DNA of 64,000 bases from Dyadobacter sp. 676 (GTDB lineage: Bacteria; Bacteroidota; Bacteroidia; Cytophagales; Spirosomataceae): contig NZ_CP159289.1 in assembly GCF_040448675.1 (NCBI RefSeq), forward strand, positions 2,914,001 through 2,978,000. Direction: 5' to 3'. This document shows positions 26,666-36,469 of this stretch, one piece after another. The stretch's first letter is position 1. Every line of letters starts with the position of its first letter. The notes below the pieces were generated by a model. It saw only the letters and a list, made by a program, of their open reading frames with translations, did no database searches and was not told where the DNA came from. Made by a program: the position numbers and the translations under genes.

Positions 26666-27804
26666 AACGCGTGCTGCTGCTCAGCACGGTGCATCCGGCG
26701 GCCGACTCACGTATTGTGTATAAAATTGCGGCTTCGCTGGGGGATCATTATGAGGTGTTTTGCGCATTGCCAGGCCTTCAAGCCGTTCCCCACCCCTCAA
26801 TTCGGCCCATTGGCCTTCCCCGGTTTGAACGGCTGCTGCACAGGTTACTTTTTACGCATCCCGCCGCATTCGTCAAAACGCTTTTCCTGAAACCCGACAT
26901 TGTCCACATTTTCGTGCCGGAACTCATACCGATGGCCCTGCTCTTCCAATGGCGCGGTTCCAAAGTGATTTATGAGGTGCAGGAAAATCTTTTCAAGAAA
27001 TTTTCGATCAAACGCTACAATAACAGCCCGGTTTTACAAAAGCTGTTCACGATTTTCGACAAAATTGCCAGAAGGCGGTTCTACTGCATTTTTACCGACG
27101 ACGCGTATATTGAAGAATATCGTAATGTGGCCAAACCATTTGCCATAATCCATAATTATGTATCGTTGCCAGTCATAGACGCCTTCGCGCACCCGCGTAT
27201 GCCTGCGCGGGAACCTGTGTTCTTCTATCTGGGCGTCGTGTCGATGGAACGTTGCCTGGATACCATGATCCATGCGTGTGCAATGCTCAAAACGACTCGT
27301 CCCGATTTTCACCTGCATCTTTTCGGTCCATTGCGGGCGAGCCAGGAAGAACTGGAACATATAAAAGGTTACGACGAAGTAAAGGGCCACCTCACTTTCC
27401 ACGGCTATACCGACCAGCGGGATGCACTGCTCCATGCGGCCAGGGCTGTGGCCGGCATTGCATTGCTGAAACCTGTCGCCGACTATCCCGAATCATTTCC
27501 CACAAAGCTGTTCGAATACATGGCGTTGAAATTACCGGTGGTCACTTCCGACTTCCCCATTTACCGGAAAATCGTGGAACGTTCGGAATGCGGCTTTTGC
27601 ATTCCGCCGGAGGATGCCGGGGCATTGTGCCGGGTGCTGGAACTATGCTGCGAAAACGAGGCACTACGGGTTCAATTCGGGAATAATGGCAGGAAAGCTG
27701 CCGAAACGCATTACAACTGGGCCTCTGAAGAGGCATTACTGCTGTCATTTTACCATGATATTCTATATAGCCGACCGGCGGATTCACGGCCGCTCGTATT
27801 ATAA
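26662..27804 (+). CDS. Family 4 glycosyltransferase
   Basis: A 380-residue GT-B fold enzyme. The N-terminal domain starts KRVLLLSTVHPAADSRIVYKIAASL, a typical acceptor-domain start with the PxDxRI pattern; PDIVHIFVPELIPMA precedes the inter-domain region. The C-terminal GT4 domain has FFYLGVVSMERCLDTMIHA, LTFHGYTDQRDALLHAARAV, and FPTKLFEYMALKLPVVTSDFP with the EX7E-type Glu. It begins inside the deoC stop codon (ATGA overlap). It would add a sugar from a nucleotide donor to an envelope glycan; the donor is unknown. An AT-rich stretch of 111 bases separates it from the FabH-like gene. Confidence 0.88.
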   Translation: MKRVLLLSTVHPAADSRIVYKIAASLGDHYEVFCALPGLQAVPHPSIRPIGLPRFERLLHRLLFTHPAAFVKTLFLKPDIVHIFVPELIPMALLFQWRGSKVIYEVQENLFKKFSIKRYNNSPVLQKLFTIFDKIARRRFYCIFTDDAYIEEYRNVAKPFAIIHNYVSLPVIDAFAHPRMPAREPVFFYLGVVSMERCLDTMIHACAMLKTTRPDFHLHLFGPLRASQEELEHIKGYDEVKGHLTFHGYTDQRDALLHAARAVAGIALLKPVADYPESFPTKLFEYMALKLPVVTSDFPIYRKIVERSECGFCIPPEDAGALCRVLELCCENEALRVQFGNNGRKAAETHYNWASEEALLLSFYHDILYSRPADSRPLVL

Positions 27805-27915
27805 TTTTATAAATTTATTATTGAATTGTTCAAATATCAAGTACTACGATTTCTACGAAATATTTAACTTTCGGAATCGAAAAGAATTGTAGCTTGCGAA
27901 GTCAACTTCTCAATC

Positions 27916-28860
27916 ATGTATATTAATACGGTTAGTCATTATCTGCCAAGCGAAGTTATTGGTAATGAATATTTTACAAACCTCAACAACCTATCAAACG
28001 AGTGGATCGTAGAAAGAACAGGAATTTCTGAAAGACGTAGAGCATCAGCAGACGAAAACACCTCGACCATGGCCATCAGGGCGGTCGAATCCCTTCTTGA
28101 AAATATCCCATATAGTAAAAACGAGATAGATTTGATCGTAGGAGCTACTTACACGCCTTACGACACCATCGTAACACTCGCCCACGCGGTACAACATCAG
28201 CTTCAAATCCCCGACATTCCGGTCGTGAGCATTTCGTCGGCTTGCTCTTCCCTGCTCAATGCCATCGAGATTGTGGAGGGCTACTTCGCAATGGGCAAAG
28301 CTTCCCGGGCATTGGTCGTGGTTTCCGACCACAATACGGCCTATTACAATGAAGCGGACACCGTGTCGGGCCATTTGTGGGGCGATGGCGCATCTGCGTT
28401 GCTCATTTCCAAAGAGCGGCAGACGGAAGGCGATATGCAGATCAAAAAACTCATTACCGGAGGAGCGGCCACCAGTGGCAAGGCCATCGAAGCGGTGGTA
28501 CTCAGGCCCAACGACCGCGGAGTAGTCATGCCTTTCGGGCGCGATGTGTTTCAGAATGCCTGCGTGTATATGCCAAAGGTAAGCCAGCAGGTTTTGCAGG
28601 AATGCGGCCTGTCAATCGACGACCTTGACTACCTGATTCCTCACCAGGCCAACCACCGGATCAGCCTGAATGTGATCAACACGCTGGGCATCCCGGCCGA
28701 GAAACTGATTTCAAACATCCAGTATCTGGGCAATACGGGCTGCGCGGGCTGTGCGATAGCGCTTTCGGAAAACAAGGACAAATTCAAAAAGGGACAGAAC
28801 ATCGTAATCACGGTCTTCGGCGGCGGCTATTCGTACGGCGCAATGTTGCTGACTATCTGA
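27916..28860 (+). CDS. 3-oxoacyl-ACP synthase III (FabH-like)
   Basis: A 314-residue thiolase-fold condensing enzyme. Nucleophile Cys110 lies in VSISSACSSLLNAIE, His in IPHQANHRI, and the third residue in the YLGNTGCAGCAI loop. This Cys-His-Asn set is that of KAS III, which starts fatty acid synthesis with acyl-CoA and malonyl-ACP. The usual NTSAAS around the Asn is replaced by NTGCAG, and no fatty acid genes are adjacent, so it is more likely a secondary FabH paralog (for example for a specialised lipid or polyketide starter) than the housekeeping one. The start at 27916 gives the family N-terminus MYINTVSHYLPSEVI. Confidence 0.88.
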   Translation: MYINTVSHYLPSEVIGNEYFTNLNNLSNEWIVERTGISERRRASADENTSTMAIRAVESLLENIPYSKNEIDLIVGATYTPYDTIVTLAHAVQHQLQIPDIPVVSISSACSSLLNAIEIVEGYFAMGKASRALVVVSDHNTAYYNEADTVSGHLWGDGASALLISKERQTEGDMQIKKLITGGAATSGKAIEAVVLRPNDRGVVMPFGRDVFQNACVYMPKVSQQVLQECGLSIDDLDYLIPHQANHRISLNVINTLGIPAEKLISNIQYLGNTGCAGCAIALSENKDKFKKGQNIVITVFGGGYSYGAMLLTI

Positions 28861-28878
28861 CAACGCCTCGCCCAAATG

Positions 28879-28913
28879 AAAAAGCCTTCCAGTTGCATGC
28901 CGGAAGGCTTTTT
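28879..28913. terminator. Bidirectional terminator between the FabH-like and M1 peptidase genes
   Basis: AAAAAGCCTTCC and GGAAGGCTTTTT form a 12-bp stem around an 11-base loop, with A- and T-rich ends, between two converging genes. Confidence 0.85.
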
Positions 28914-28929
28914 CTATGGTTCGCAATGC

Positions 28930-30931
28930 TTAATTCACCTCTGGCTCGGTATTGTAGGAAGCCGGTTTCCAGACATTATTCTCGGAGTTGATGTCCGGCA
29001 GGTTATGGTCCGGGTCGATCGTTACCGAGCGGATCGGCTGTTGTGTAGCTGCCTTGAAAGTCCAGGCCCCCCCCGCGCTGCCAAATCTCCACCGGCAATT
29101 CGATACGCGTTTTCTTGCCGCTCACTTCTTCGATATCCACTTTCACCGGCATGGTCATCTGATCCAGGTTTTCGATCGTAATGTAAGAGCCTTTCTGAGG
29201 GTTCTGCTCGACATAAGAAACCTCTTTCACCGATTGGTCGAGTTTATAGTTCTCGAAGAACCAGCCTTTCCAGAACCAGCCCAGATCCTCTCCCGCCGCA
29301 TCTTCGATCGTTCTGAAGAAGTCGTAAGGCGTAGGGTGCTTGAACGCCCAGCGCTGCACGTACAATTTGAATGCGTAATCGAAGCGGTCTTTACCGAGAA
29401 TCTGCTCCCGAAGCATTTTCAGCCCCAACGCCGGTTTGTAATAGGCTTCCCATCCCAGGTTCACAGCCTGAACCACGTCGGGAATGGTCATAATCGGATC
29501 GGCCTTTGGGCGGAAGATCATCGGCGCCAGACGGTGCATATCATTCATCTGCGTCGTCTTATATTCCCCGTTATTGAAGTTATCGCCCGACAGGAAGTTG
29601 ATAAACGTATTGAACCCCTCGTCCATCCAGGCATACTTACGCTCGTTATTACCCACAATCATCGGGAACCAGTTGTGGCCGAATTCATGATCCGTCACAC
29701 CCCAAAGGTCTTCCTTGCGGCTTTTATTGCTGCAAAACACGATTCCCGGATATTCCATACCTCCTACGATGCCCGCAACGTTCGTCGCCACAGGATAGGT
29801 GTATTCATGCACATAATTTGAATAGAACTCGATACAGCCCTTCACGTATTCGGTTGAGCGGCCCCAGCCGTCTTGTCCGCCATCTTCGGCCGGGTATACC
29901 GACTGCGCCAATGCGGTTTTACCTTTCGGCAAATTCATTTTTGCCGCATCCCAGACGAAGGCCTTCGAGCTGGCCCAGGCGATGTCGCGCGCCTGCATGC
30001 AACGGAAACGCCACGTCAGTGTGCCCGACTGTTTCGGACGGGTATTGGGGTTGGTAACCTCTTCGGCACTGCGAATCACGACGGTCTGGTCGCTTTTGGC
30101 GGCGTCGGCCAGCCTTTTACGTTGTTCGGCGGTCAGCACCTCGTTCGGGTTCAGCAACTCGCCCGAACCGACAACGATATGGTCCCAGGGGACTGTCACA
30201 TTATATTCAAAATCACCGTATTCGAGGTAAAACTCGCCCGCGCCGAGGTATGGCAGCAAATTCCAGCCTTCGATATCGTCGAAAACGGCTACGCGCGGGT
30301 ACCATTGCGCCATTTCGTACACGATACCGTTCTTGGTTTCGAGCGTTCCCATACGGTCGGAGCCATATTCGGGAATTTTGAACGAATAGGCCAACTTGAT
30401 TTTGATCGCGTCGCCATTTGCTTTCACAGGCGTTTTGAGCCGGATTTGCATACGGGTATCGGTAATTTTATAGTCGGCATCCACGAACGACCCTTTACCC
30501 TGCTGTACGCTGACTGATTTGATGGAATCGCCGCCGTCAAATCCCATATTGCCGAACCGGCCGCCGGTAACGGGCGTCGTTTGCGCCCCTCTCGAATGGC
30601 TCCCGAATGCATTCTGATCCAGTTGTAACCAGATAAATTCCAGGTTTTCCGGGCTGTTGTTCTTATAGGTAAGCTCTACTTCCCCGCTCACGGTGCCTTT
30701 CTCCTCTTCGAGGGTTACATTGATCTTGTAATCTGCACGGTTCTGCCAGTATTTGGGTCCGGGAGCGCCGCTTCCCGTCCGATATTCATTTCCCGGCTGG
30801 AAGTTGAACAGCGGGTGGAAAAGGACATGGGCGTCGTATTTCGCCTTTTCCGCTTCCTGTGCGTTAGTGTTGTTGAAGAAGCCCAGGCTGCTCATGACAA
30901 TGATGCCCAGACCAAATATTGAAATTTTCAT
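28930..30931 (-). pseudogene. M1-family metallopeptidase, frameshifted in a C8 (minus-strand G8) run
   Basis: Most of the gene (30931 to about 29075) encodes a signal sequence and a gluzincin aminopeptidase domain: [11 protein letters not shown] (exopeptidase motif variant) and [29 protein letters not shown], holding HExxHx18E. Read as is, the frame stops at 29003 with a nonsense tail. Removing one base from the G8 run (plus-strand C8 at 29067-29074) continues as [12 protein letters not shown], then [20 protein letters not shown] to a stop at 28930, the normal C-terminal ending of this family and a 666-residue protein. A periplasmic or outer-membrane peptidase. The neighbours give no further clue. 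Confidence 0.88.
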
Positions 30932-31064
30932 TATAATGGTTAAAAATTAAAAATATTGGGTTGTAAACGAGCAATATACACCTTTTCACCTGTTTTAAGA
31001 CAAAAAGTTTCCATTTTGGCGACAGACAACGACTTTTGTCTGCCAATGCTTAACCCATGTTCCC

Positions 31065-32072
31065 ATGCGCCAGCGACTGTCTGTTGAAACATATACCAGG
31101 GGAGTCCTCGCGGGCGACCGGACAATGCTAAGCCGCGCCATTACCGTAATGGAAAGCAGCCTGGCGGAGGACCGGGAACTGGCGGGCCGGATCCTCCAAA
31201 ATATCTTGCCAGCCACGGGTAAATCGATCCGCGTTGGAATAACCGGCGTTCCGGGCGTGGGAAAAAGCACGTTTATAGATGCATTCGGTACTTATTTGAC
31301 CTCATCGGGTAAACGGGTAGCCGTGCTGGCCATCGACCCGAGCAGCAAGCAATCGGGCGGAAGCATACTGGGTGATAAAACGCGGATGGAAAATCTTTCC
31401 CGCAACCCGAATGCCTACATTCGCCCTTCGGCCACGAATCTCGCGCTCGGAGGCGTTGCACGGCACACGCGCGAGGCCATCCTGCTGTGCGAAGCGGCGG
31501 GTTACGACGTTATCCTCGTCGAAACGGTAGGCGTGGGGCAATCGGAAACGTTCGTGAAGGGTATGACCGACTTTTTCCTGCTGCTCATGCTCGCCGGCGC
31601 GGGCGACGAACTTCAGGGCATTAAAAAGGGCATTATGGAAATGGTCGACGCCGTGGCTGTAAACAAGGCCGACGGTGGCAATGAACAGGCTGCGACAAAA
31701 GCTGCTGCGGATTACCGGCAAGCTTTACATCTTTTTCCTGAAACGGCCTCCGGGGTGCCTGTTCGGGTGATGGCGTGCTCGGCGCTCGATGGCACCGGGA
31801 TCGAAACGATATGGCAATGCATTTCGGATTATTATGCAAGAACTTCCAAAAACGGTTATTTGCAGCGAAACCGGCAGTCGCAGCGGGTGGAATGGCTGCG
31901 GGAGGAGGTTCGTGCTGCGCTGGAAGATCGTTTTTATATAAATGAAGCCGTCCGGATGCATATTCAGGCTATGGACGAAGCGGTGAAAAACGGGCAAAAA
32001 TTGCCCGAAACAGCGGCCGCCGAACTGATCGACCTTTTCCTTCGATCCTCAAAATTTTCCGCTAAGTCATAA
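31065..32072 (+). CDS. meaB: Methylmalonyl-CoA mutase-associated GTPase MeaB
   Basis: A G3E-family GTPase chaperone that loads and protects adenosylcobalamin in methylmalonyl-CoA mutase. Walker [13 protein letters not shown] covers residues 58-69, then [23 protein letters not shown] with the switch residues, [12 protein letters not shown] (G3-like) and [10 protein letters not shown] (G4, NKAD). The 335-residue length and C-terminal dimerisation helices fit. The mutase genes are not in the window. The gene is divergent from the M1 peptidase with 133 bases between the starts. Confidence 0.95.
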   Translation: MRQRLSVETYTRGVLAGDRTMLSRAITVMESSLAEDRELAGRILQNILPATGKSIRVGITGVPGVGKSTFIDAFGTYLTSSGKRVAVLAIDPSSKQSGGSILGDKTRMENLSRNPNAYIRPSATNLALGGVARHTREAILLCEAAGYDVILVETVGVGQSETFVKGMTDFFLLLMLAGAGDELQGIKKGIMEMVDAVAVNKADGGNEQAATKAAADYRQALHLFPETASGVPVRVMACSALDGTGIETIWQCISDYYARTSKNGYLQRNRQSQRVEWLREEVRAALEDRFYINEAVRMHIQAMDEAVKNGQKLPETAAAELIDLFLRSSKFSAKS

Positions 32073-32098
32073 AAATTACCTGGAAAAGCATTTTTCAC

Positions 32099-32106
32099 TA
32101 AGTTTG
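32099..32106 (+). promoter_or_regulatory. Promoter -7 element for the lipocalin-like lipoprotein
   Basis: TAAGTTTG matches TAnnTTTG, 57 bases before the start codon. No TTG is found at the right spacing. The short inverted repeat GCGTTA-AAAC-TAACGC at 32108-32123 follows, in the expected leader. Confidence 0.4.
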
Positions 32107-32162
32107 AGCGTTAAAACTAACGCGAATCAACTCTATTGATCTTAACTTTTTTACTCGCAATT

Positions 32163-32639
32163 ATGAAAAAAGCCTACGCCCTCAGCAAGAGCTCCTTGCT
32201 AGCCATGTTCATGATTCTCTCTGTCGTTTTTGCTTGTAAGGATGACGATGATGAACCGACGCCGCCAGCAAACAACGACCCTATCGTGGCGACCTGGCAA
32301 TTGACCGCCGTTTCACCTGCCGCCGGATCTACGCTGCCGGTCGATCCTGCTACACTTGTCCCGTGTATATACAGCTTAAAATTGACGTTTAAGGCCGACA
32401 ATACCATTGCAACTGCCGATTGCCCTAATGCTGTAACGCTCATTAATGCTGTTATACCAATCAACGGAGCTAAATGGGAAGTTAAGGATGGCAATTTGAT
32501 ACTCAAGGACAGTGCGAATAATACGAAATCTTTTAAATACACGCTGAACGGTTCAGATTTAGAAGTTACCGTTGACGATGCTGCGGTAATTCCCGGGTCC
32601 CCGGCCATTGACGTTGTACTGAAATTCAAAAAAGTATAA
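32163..32639 (+). CDS. Lipocalin-like lipoprotein
   Basis: A 158-residue exported lipoprotein. The start at 32163 gives MKKAYALSKSSLLAMFMILSVVFAC, a signal peptide with lipobox, followed by an acidic linker (KDDDDEPTPP). The mature domain is beta-rich: IVATWQLTAVSPAA, KLTFKADNTIATADC, GAKWEVKDGNLILKDSANN, YTLNGSDLEVT, VVLKFKKV, typical of the lipocalin-like domains (Lipocalin_4/DUF4923 type) common in Bacteroidota. It would sit at the outer membrane. The ligand is unknown. Ends in a bidirectional terminator shared with the next, convergent gene. Confidence 0.8.
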   Translation: MKKAYALSKSSLLAMFMILSVVFACKDDDDEPTPPANNDPIVATWQLTAVSPAAGSTLPVDPATLVPCIYSLKLTFKADNTIATADCPNAVTLINAVIPINGAKWEVKDGNLILKDSANNTKSFKYTLNGSDLEVTVDDAAVIPGSPAIDVVLKFKKV

Positions 32640-32659
32640 TGTTCTCAAAGCATACAAAC

Positions 32660-32690
32660 AAAAGGGCCGGGCTAAACCCGGCTCTTTTTC
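32660..32690. terminator. Bidirectional terminator
   Basis: GGGCCGGG and CCCGGCTC pair (including one G-T pair) around CTAAA, extended by A-T pairs into a T5 tail; flanked by converging genes. Confidence 0.8.
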
Positions 32691-32691
32691 A

Positions 32692-33126
32692 TTATCCGCT
32701 GGTATGATCGCAAACGATCAGCCATTTACCCTCGATCTTCTTGAATAAAAGCGTGTAATGCCCTTCGAGATCACCTTTTTCGGGCCTTGTCAAATGAAAT
32801 TTCCCCACAACGAACGCTACGCCGGGACCCGGGAAAGAGAAATTGAGAAAAGTGAATTTCAATGTCCCCATCGCCGCACGGTCGGGATAACGTTTGAGAT
32901 AACCCTTATAAGTAGGCTTGTAACCGTAGGTAATGCCCGACTTTCCTACGAACATCAGCGAATCGGATTCCCAATAGCCATTCATGAACGATTTGATGTC
33001 GCCTTTGTTCCAATCGGCCTCCTGGCGTTTTAGAATGGCGAGCACTTCCTCCCTGTCGCCCGCCGACTGCGCCCGGGCCATGGCGACAACGCCGATCAGA
33101 ATGACGGTAAAAAGCCAGTTTCTCAT
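32692..33126 (-). CDS. SnoaL/NTF2-like (DUF4440) secreted protein
   Basis: A 144-residue protein with a signal peptide (NWLFTVILIGVVAMARAQ). The rest is an NTF2-like cone fold: REEVLAILKRQEADWNKGDIKSFMNGYWESDSLMFVGKSGI, a pattern typical of the DUF4440/SnoaL family, and HYTLLFKKIEGKWLIVCDHTS at the end. Such domains bind small molecules or act as enzymes, but no catalytic residues can be assigned. It is exported to the periplasm. Convergent with the lipocalin-like gene. Confidence 0.85.
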   Translation of the reverse strand: MRNWLFTVILIGVVAMARAQSAGDREEVLAILKRQEADWNKGDIKSFMNGYWESDSLMFVGKSGITYGYKPTYKGYLKRYPDRAAMGTLKFTFLNFSFPGPGVAFVVGKFHLTRPEKGDLEGHYTLLFKKIEGKWLIVCDHTSG

Positions 33127-33228
33127 ATTTTTTATGGATTTTTGTAATGCAATTGACGGTTCTAAATATAATGGAAAGAACGGCGCCGCGAACCGACAAT
33201 TACCCGAAATAGTATTGATCCAGCAAGT

Positions 33229-33348
33229 ATGAGCAAGTTTGACAGCATCTTCAAGAGAATCGACCGCCAGAAATATCCTTTTGTGGATGGCCTTTATTAC
33301 CTGTTCATTATAGTCTTTCTGCTCATTCTGTTTCTATTTTTTGCCTGA
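33229..33348 (+). CDS. Small single-span membrane protein (39 residues)
   Basis: An ORF below the usual size cutoff. The protein starts MSKFDSIFKRIDRQKYPFVDG and ends in a long hydrophobic helix (LYYLFIIVFLLILFLFFA). It lies 3 bases before the GTG start of the lipid kinase gene on the same strand, with its ATG 103 bases from the divergent upstream gene. This tight spacing and the charge/hydrophobicity pattern support a real gene coupled to the kinase. Function unknown; a membrane anchor or regulator for the kinase is a guess. Confidence 0.6.
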   Translation: MSKFDSIFKRIDRQKYPFVDGLYYLFIIVFLLILFLFFA

Positions 33349-33351
33349 CCA

Positions 33352-34227
33352 GTGACCCACCCTTATCTTTTTATATTAAATCCCCATTCGGGCACTTCCA
33401 TCGGCAAAAACAGCGCCGCGGTGCGGGAGCGAATCCATTCCGTCGCGAAAAGGAATGCCGGCTCTGCGCAAATCCTTTTTACGGAGGAGCGCGCACACGC
33501 GACCGAGCTTGTACGCGAACATATGCACGCGGAGAAATGGAAGGCCATCGTGGCCGTGGGTGGCGACGGAACGGTGAACGAAATCGCGAAACCGCTCGTA
33601 GGCACAGGCATTCCCATCGGGATATTGCCTCTCGGCTCGGGAAATGGCCTGGCGCGTCACCTTCAATTGCCCCTGACACTGGATGCTGCCCTGAAACGAC
33701 TTTTCGAAGGCAATGTTACAACTATCGACAGCGCCGAATTGAATGATATTCCGTTCTTTTGCACCGCCGGAATGGGTTTTGATGCCTACGTAGGGCATTT
33801 ATTCAGCCAGCAGAAATCCCGTGGGCTCGCTACCTACGTAAACGTGTCGTTCCGGGCCTACTGGTCGTTCAAACCGCAATCGTTCCGGCTCGACGGCGTG
33901 GAAAAGCGGGCGTTTTCGCTTTCATTTGCCAATGCGGGGCAATTCGGTAACAATGCCTGGGTGGCCCCTCAGGCCAGTTTGCAGGATGGGCTGCTCGATG
34001 TCTGCACCATTGGCCCGTTTCCGCAGTGGTATGGCACGGCGCTTGCTTACGGGTTGTTTACCAAACGGTTGAAACAGTCGAAGTACATCGATTATCAACG
34101 GCTAACGCAGGCTGTGGTGGAAACGGATGTGCCGCCTATGATCCATTACGATGGCGAACCGCTTCAACTGGATACAACGAAGATAATCGTCAAAATCAAG
34201 CCGGGGAGCCTGGATGTTATCATTTGA
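33352..34227 (+). CDS. Diacylglycerol kinase-family lipid kinase
   Basis: A 291-residue lipid kinase of the DAGK/sphingosine-kinase catalytic fold. The nucleotide-binding motif VGGDGTVNE is at residues 69-77, PLGSGNGLARHL follows with the conserved GSGNxxAR pattern, and a beta-rich C-terminal domain comes after (AGMGFDAYVGHLF ... YDGEPL). Unlike DgkA, it is soluble and would phosphorylate diacylglycerol or a similar lipid at the membrane. The start is GTG at 33352, 3 bases after the small membrane protein; the SUI1-like gene follows 21 bases on, making a three-gene operon. Confidence 0.85.
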   Translation: MTHPYLFILNPHSGTSIGKNSAAVRERIHSVAKRNAGSAQILFTEERAHATELVREHMHAEKWKAIVAVGGDGTVNEIAKPLVGTGIPIGILPLGSGNGLARHLQLPLTLDAALKRLFEGNVTTIDSAELNDIPFFCTAGMGFDAYVGHLFSQQKSRGLATYVNVSFRAYWSFKPQSFRLDGVEKRAFSLSFANAGQFGNNAWVAPQASLQDGLLDVCTIGPFPQWYGTALAYGLFTKRLKQSKYIDYQRLTQAVVETDVPPMIHYDGEPLQLDTTKIIVKIKPGSLDVII

Positions 34228-34248
34228 TTTTCATTAAAATTTGAAATT

Positions 34249-34581
34249 ATGTCAAAGAAAAATCGCTCGGGAATTGTGTATTCCACCAACCCGGACTTTG
34301 AATATAACGATCAGGAAGATGAACCCGAAACCCTCGCCCCGCAGCAGCAGGATCTGCGCGTGTGGCTGGACCGCAAAGGCGGCGGCAAGGTGATTACCGT
34401 CGTAAAAGGGTTTATCGGCACCAATGCCGACCTTGAAGCGCTTGGTAAGCAGCTGAAAAACCTGTGCGGCAGCGGCGGGACCGTGAAAGACGGCGAAATC
34501 CAGATCCAGGGCGATCACCGCGACAAGGTTATTACCTGGCTCACGGGCAAGGGCTATAAAGCCAAAAAAGCCGGAGGGTAG
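34249..34581 (+). CDS. SUI1/eIF1-like translation initiation factor (YciH-type)
   Basis: A 110-residue protein with the SUI1 fold in its C-terminal two thirds: DLRVWLDRKGGGKVITVVKGFIG, then LEALGKQLKNLCGSGGTVKDGEIQIQGDHRDKVITWLTGKGYKAKKAGG. The GSGGTVKDGEIQIQGDH segment is the hallmark of YciH/eIF1. It is thought to aid start-codon fidelity in bacteria. It follows the lipid kinase gene by 21 bases and is convergent with the next gene. Confidence 0.93.
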   Translation: MSKKNRSGIVYSTNPDFEYNDQEDEPETLAPQQQDLRVWLDRKGGGKVITVVKGFIGTNADLEALGKQLKNLCGSGGTVKDGEIQIQGDHRDKVITWLTGKGYKAKKAGG

Positions 34582-34593
34582 CTCCGGCCTCGG

Positions 34594-35034
34594 TTATAAA
34601 GTTTTGGCAGTATCGATTTCCGTGGGTGCAGGCACCGCGGAGGGCGGAGGAGTTACCGGTCGGCCCGGCCCGAGCACTTCCACGTCCGTCACAAAGAATT
34701 TCGTGTCGCCATTCCAGGGCAGTTTGAAAAATTTCTCTTCGTAAGTCAGCGAAACGCGGTGCCCGTTCTTTATCGCCTCTTCCAGTTTCGAGATAGCATC
34801 CTTGTTCTTGCCACTTACCGAAAACACCCATTGCGAGGAGTTCATAGTGCCGTCGCCTTCGAAAAGACCTCCCATACGCAGCTCCCCTTCGTAGGTTTTG
34901 AACAAATATCCCCGATTGCTGAGCCTGGTCACATACCCTCCCCTTTTTCCTTCACTGTAATATCCAAAAGTGATGTAATACAAAATTCCGAATATGATAG
35001 CCAGAAATATGGCGAAAATGACCCATTTGCGCAT
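34594..35034 (-). CDS. Conserved membrane-anchored hypothetical protein
   Basis: A 146-residue protein with one N-terminal membrane helix (WVIFAIFLAIIFGILYYIT) and a soluble beta-rich domain containing YSEGKRGGYVTRLSNRGYLFKTYEGELRMGG and VTLTYEEKFFKLPWNGDTKFFVTDVE, ending in a Pro-rich tail (PVTPPPSAVPAPTE). This pattern is common in Bacteroidota and is sometimes labelled 6-phosphogluconate dehydrogenase, which the sequence does not support. Function unknown. It is convergent with the SUI1 gene (12 bases apart). Confidence 0.75.
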   Translation of the reverse strand: MRKWVIFAIFLAIIFGILYYITFGYYSEGKRGGYVTRLSNRGYLFKTYEGELRMGGLFEGDGTMNSSQWVFSVSGKNKDAISKLEEAIKNGHRVSLTYEEKFFKLPWNGDTKFFVTDVEVLGPGRPVTPPPSAVPAPTEIDTAKTL

Positions 35035-35098
35035 AATAGTGAACAGTGTGATGGTGATAGAAGCGAACTTCGCAAAACAGTTTGATTTTTCCTAGTTA

Positions 35099-36344
35099 TT
35101 ATTTCGATCGGATCGCGATCACCGGGTCCATTCGTGCCGCGAGCATTGCCGGGATAATGCCCGAAAGCACTCCGATAATGCTGGATACTCCCAGTCCGAC
35201 CATGACATTGCGAGGCAACAGCAGGATTTCGAGCGAACCCAGCTTGATGAACGAAAGCAGGTATACCAGGAATATACCGACCAGCCCGCCGACAAGGCTC
35301 AGCATAACCGCCTCGAACAGGAACTGGAACAGGATCGAATAGTTTTTCGCGCCCAGGGATTTCTGAATACCAATCAGGTTTGTCCGCTCTTTTACCGATA
35401 CAAACATGATGTTGGCAATGCCGAATCCGCCAACGAGGATCGAAAAGCTACCGATTACCCAGCCCGCGACGGTAAGAACTGCAAACAATCCGGAAATTGC
35501 CGCCGCCGCCGCTTCCGGCCGGTTTAATGAGAAATTATTTCCGTCGCGGGGTTTAATGCCCCGTTTGGTGCGCATGAGTCCCACGATTTCGGCTTCCACT
35601 TCCTTCATTCCCACGTCTTCCGGAAAGCCTTTCACCACAATATCGGCACTTCGCCGGCCCGATTGAAAGAGCTTCGAGAACGAAGAGAACGGTATCAGGC
35701 ATATTTTGTCGGGACTACCGCCAAAATCGACCAGGCTTTCGCCTTTCTTTTCCCGCACGCCGATAATGGTGAACTTATGGCCGGCCAGCTTGAATGGCTT
35801 TCCTACCGCATCCTGACCTGGAAAAAGCGATTCGGCGATGTCCGCGCCGACGATCGCCACATTTCGGGCGTTGTTCGTTTCCAACGGGATGAAATAGCGG
35901 CCGCTCTGGATCGGAATGTCTGAAATCAGATTGTATTCGTAAGAAACTCCCTGGATCGAGGCGCTAATGCTGTTCGAACCGTTTTTCAGCGTCGTACTTC
36001 CCCTGAAATCCATCACAGCTACCGCACTGGCGCTTTCGAGGTTGTCGTAGAGGTATTTGTATTCGGCATAAGTCGGTTCCGGCCATTGGAAGTATTTCCA
36101 CCATTGGTATTCGCCGCCGAAGCCCCAGGGCCATTTTTGCACATAAATCACTTTGTCGCCAATGAAGCTCAGACTGTCGCGTATACTGCGTTCGAGGGAA
36201 TCTACGATGGTAAAAACAGCGACAATCGCAAAAATGCCCACAGTTACGCCCAGCAGCGATAGAATAGTACGGGTTATGTTTGATTTAAGGGCCCCCCCAG
36301 GCGAACCGGAAACTCTCCCAGACCTGTCGTAAAAACTTCATCAT
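35099..36344 (-). pseudogene. MacB/FtsX-type ABC transporter permease, frameshifted in a C7 run
   Basis: As read, the frame starts at 36241 and lacks a proper N-terminus. Removing one base from the plus-strand C7 run at 36292-36298 extends it in frame to ATG at 36344: MMKFLRQVWESFRFAWGALKSN followed by TRTILSLLGVTVGIFAIVAVF, the typical first helix of MacB/FtsX permeases. The rest has a periplasmic MacB-PCD domain (VGADIAESLFPGQDAVGKPFK, FTIIGVREKKG) and a C-terminal FtsX domain with three helices (VGGFGIANIMFVSVKERTNLIGIQKSLGAKN). The joined protein is 414 residues. No ATPase gene is adjacent. Probably an efflux or lipoprotein-export type transporter. Confidence 0.85.
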
Positions 36345-36469
36345 GACGTTACGGACAATTTGAATTGAAAAGTTAACGGATAGGTCCAATGCATCGAAAT
36401 AAATTAGTATAAAAGGTAAGAAAAAGGGGTGGATTTAATAAATTACAACATTAACCTTAACACTCCTAT

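Noticed and set aside
34571..34590. GCCGGAGGGTAGCTCCGGC hairpin over the stop codon of the SUI1 gene as a terminator.
   Set aside because: No T-run follows in either direction; it is just a short inverted repeat at the end of the coding region.
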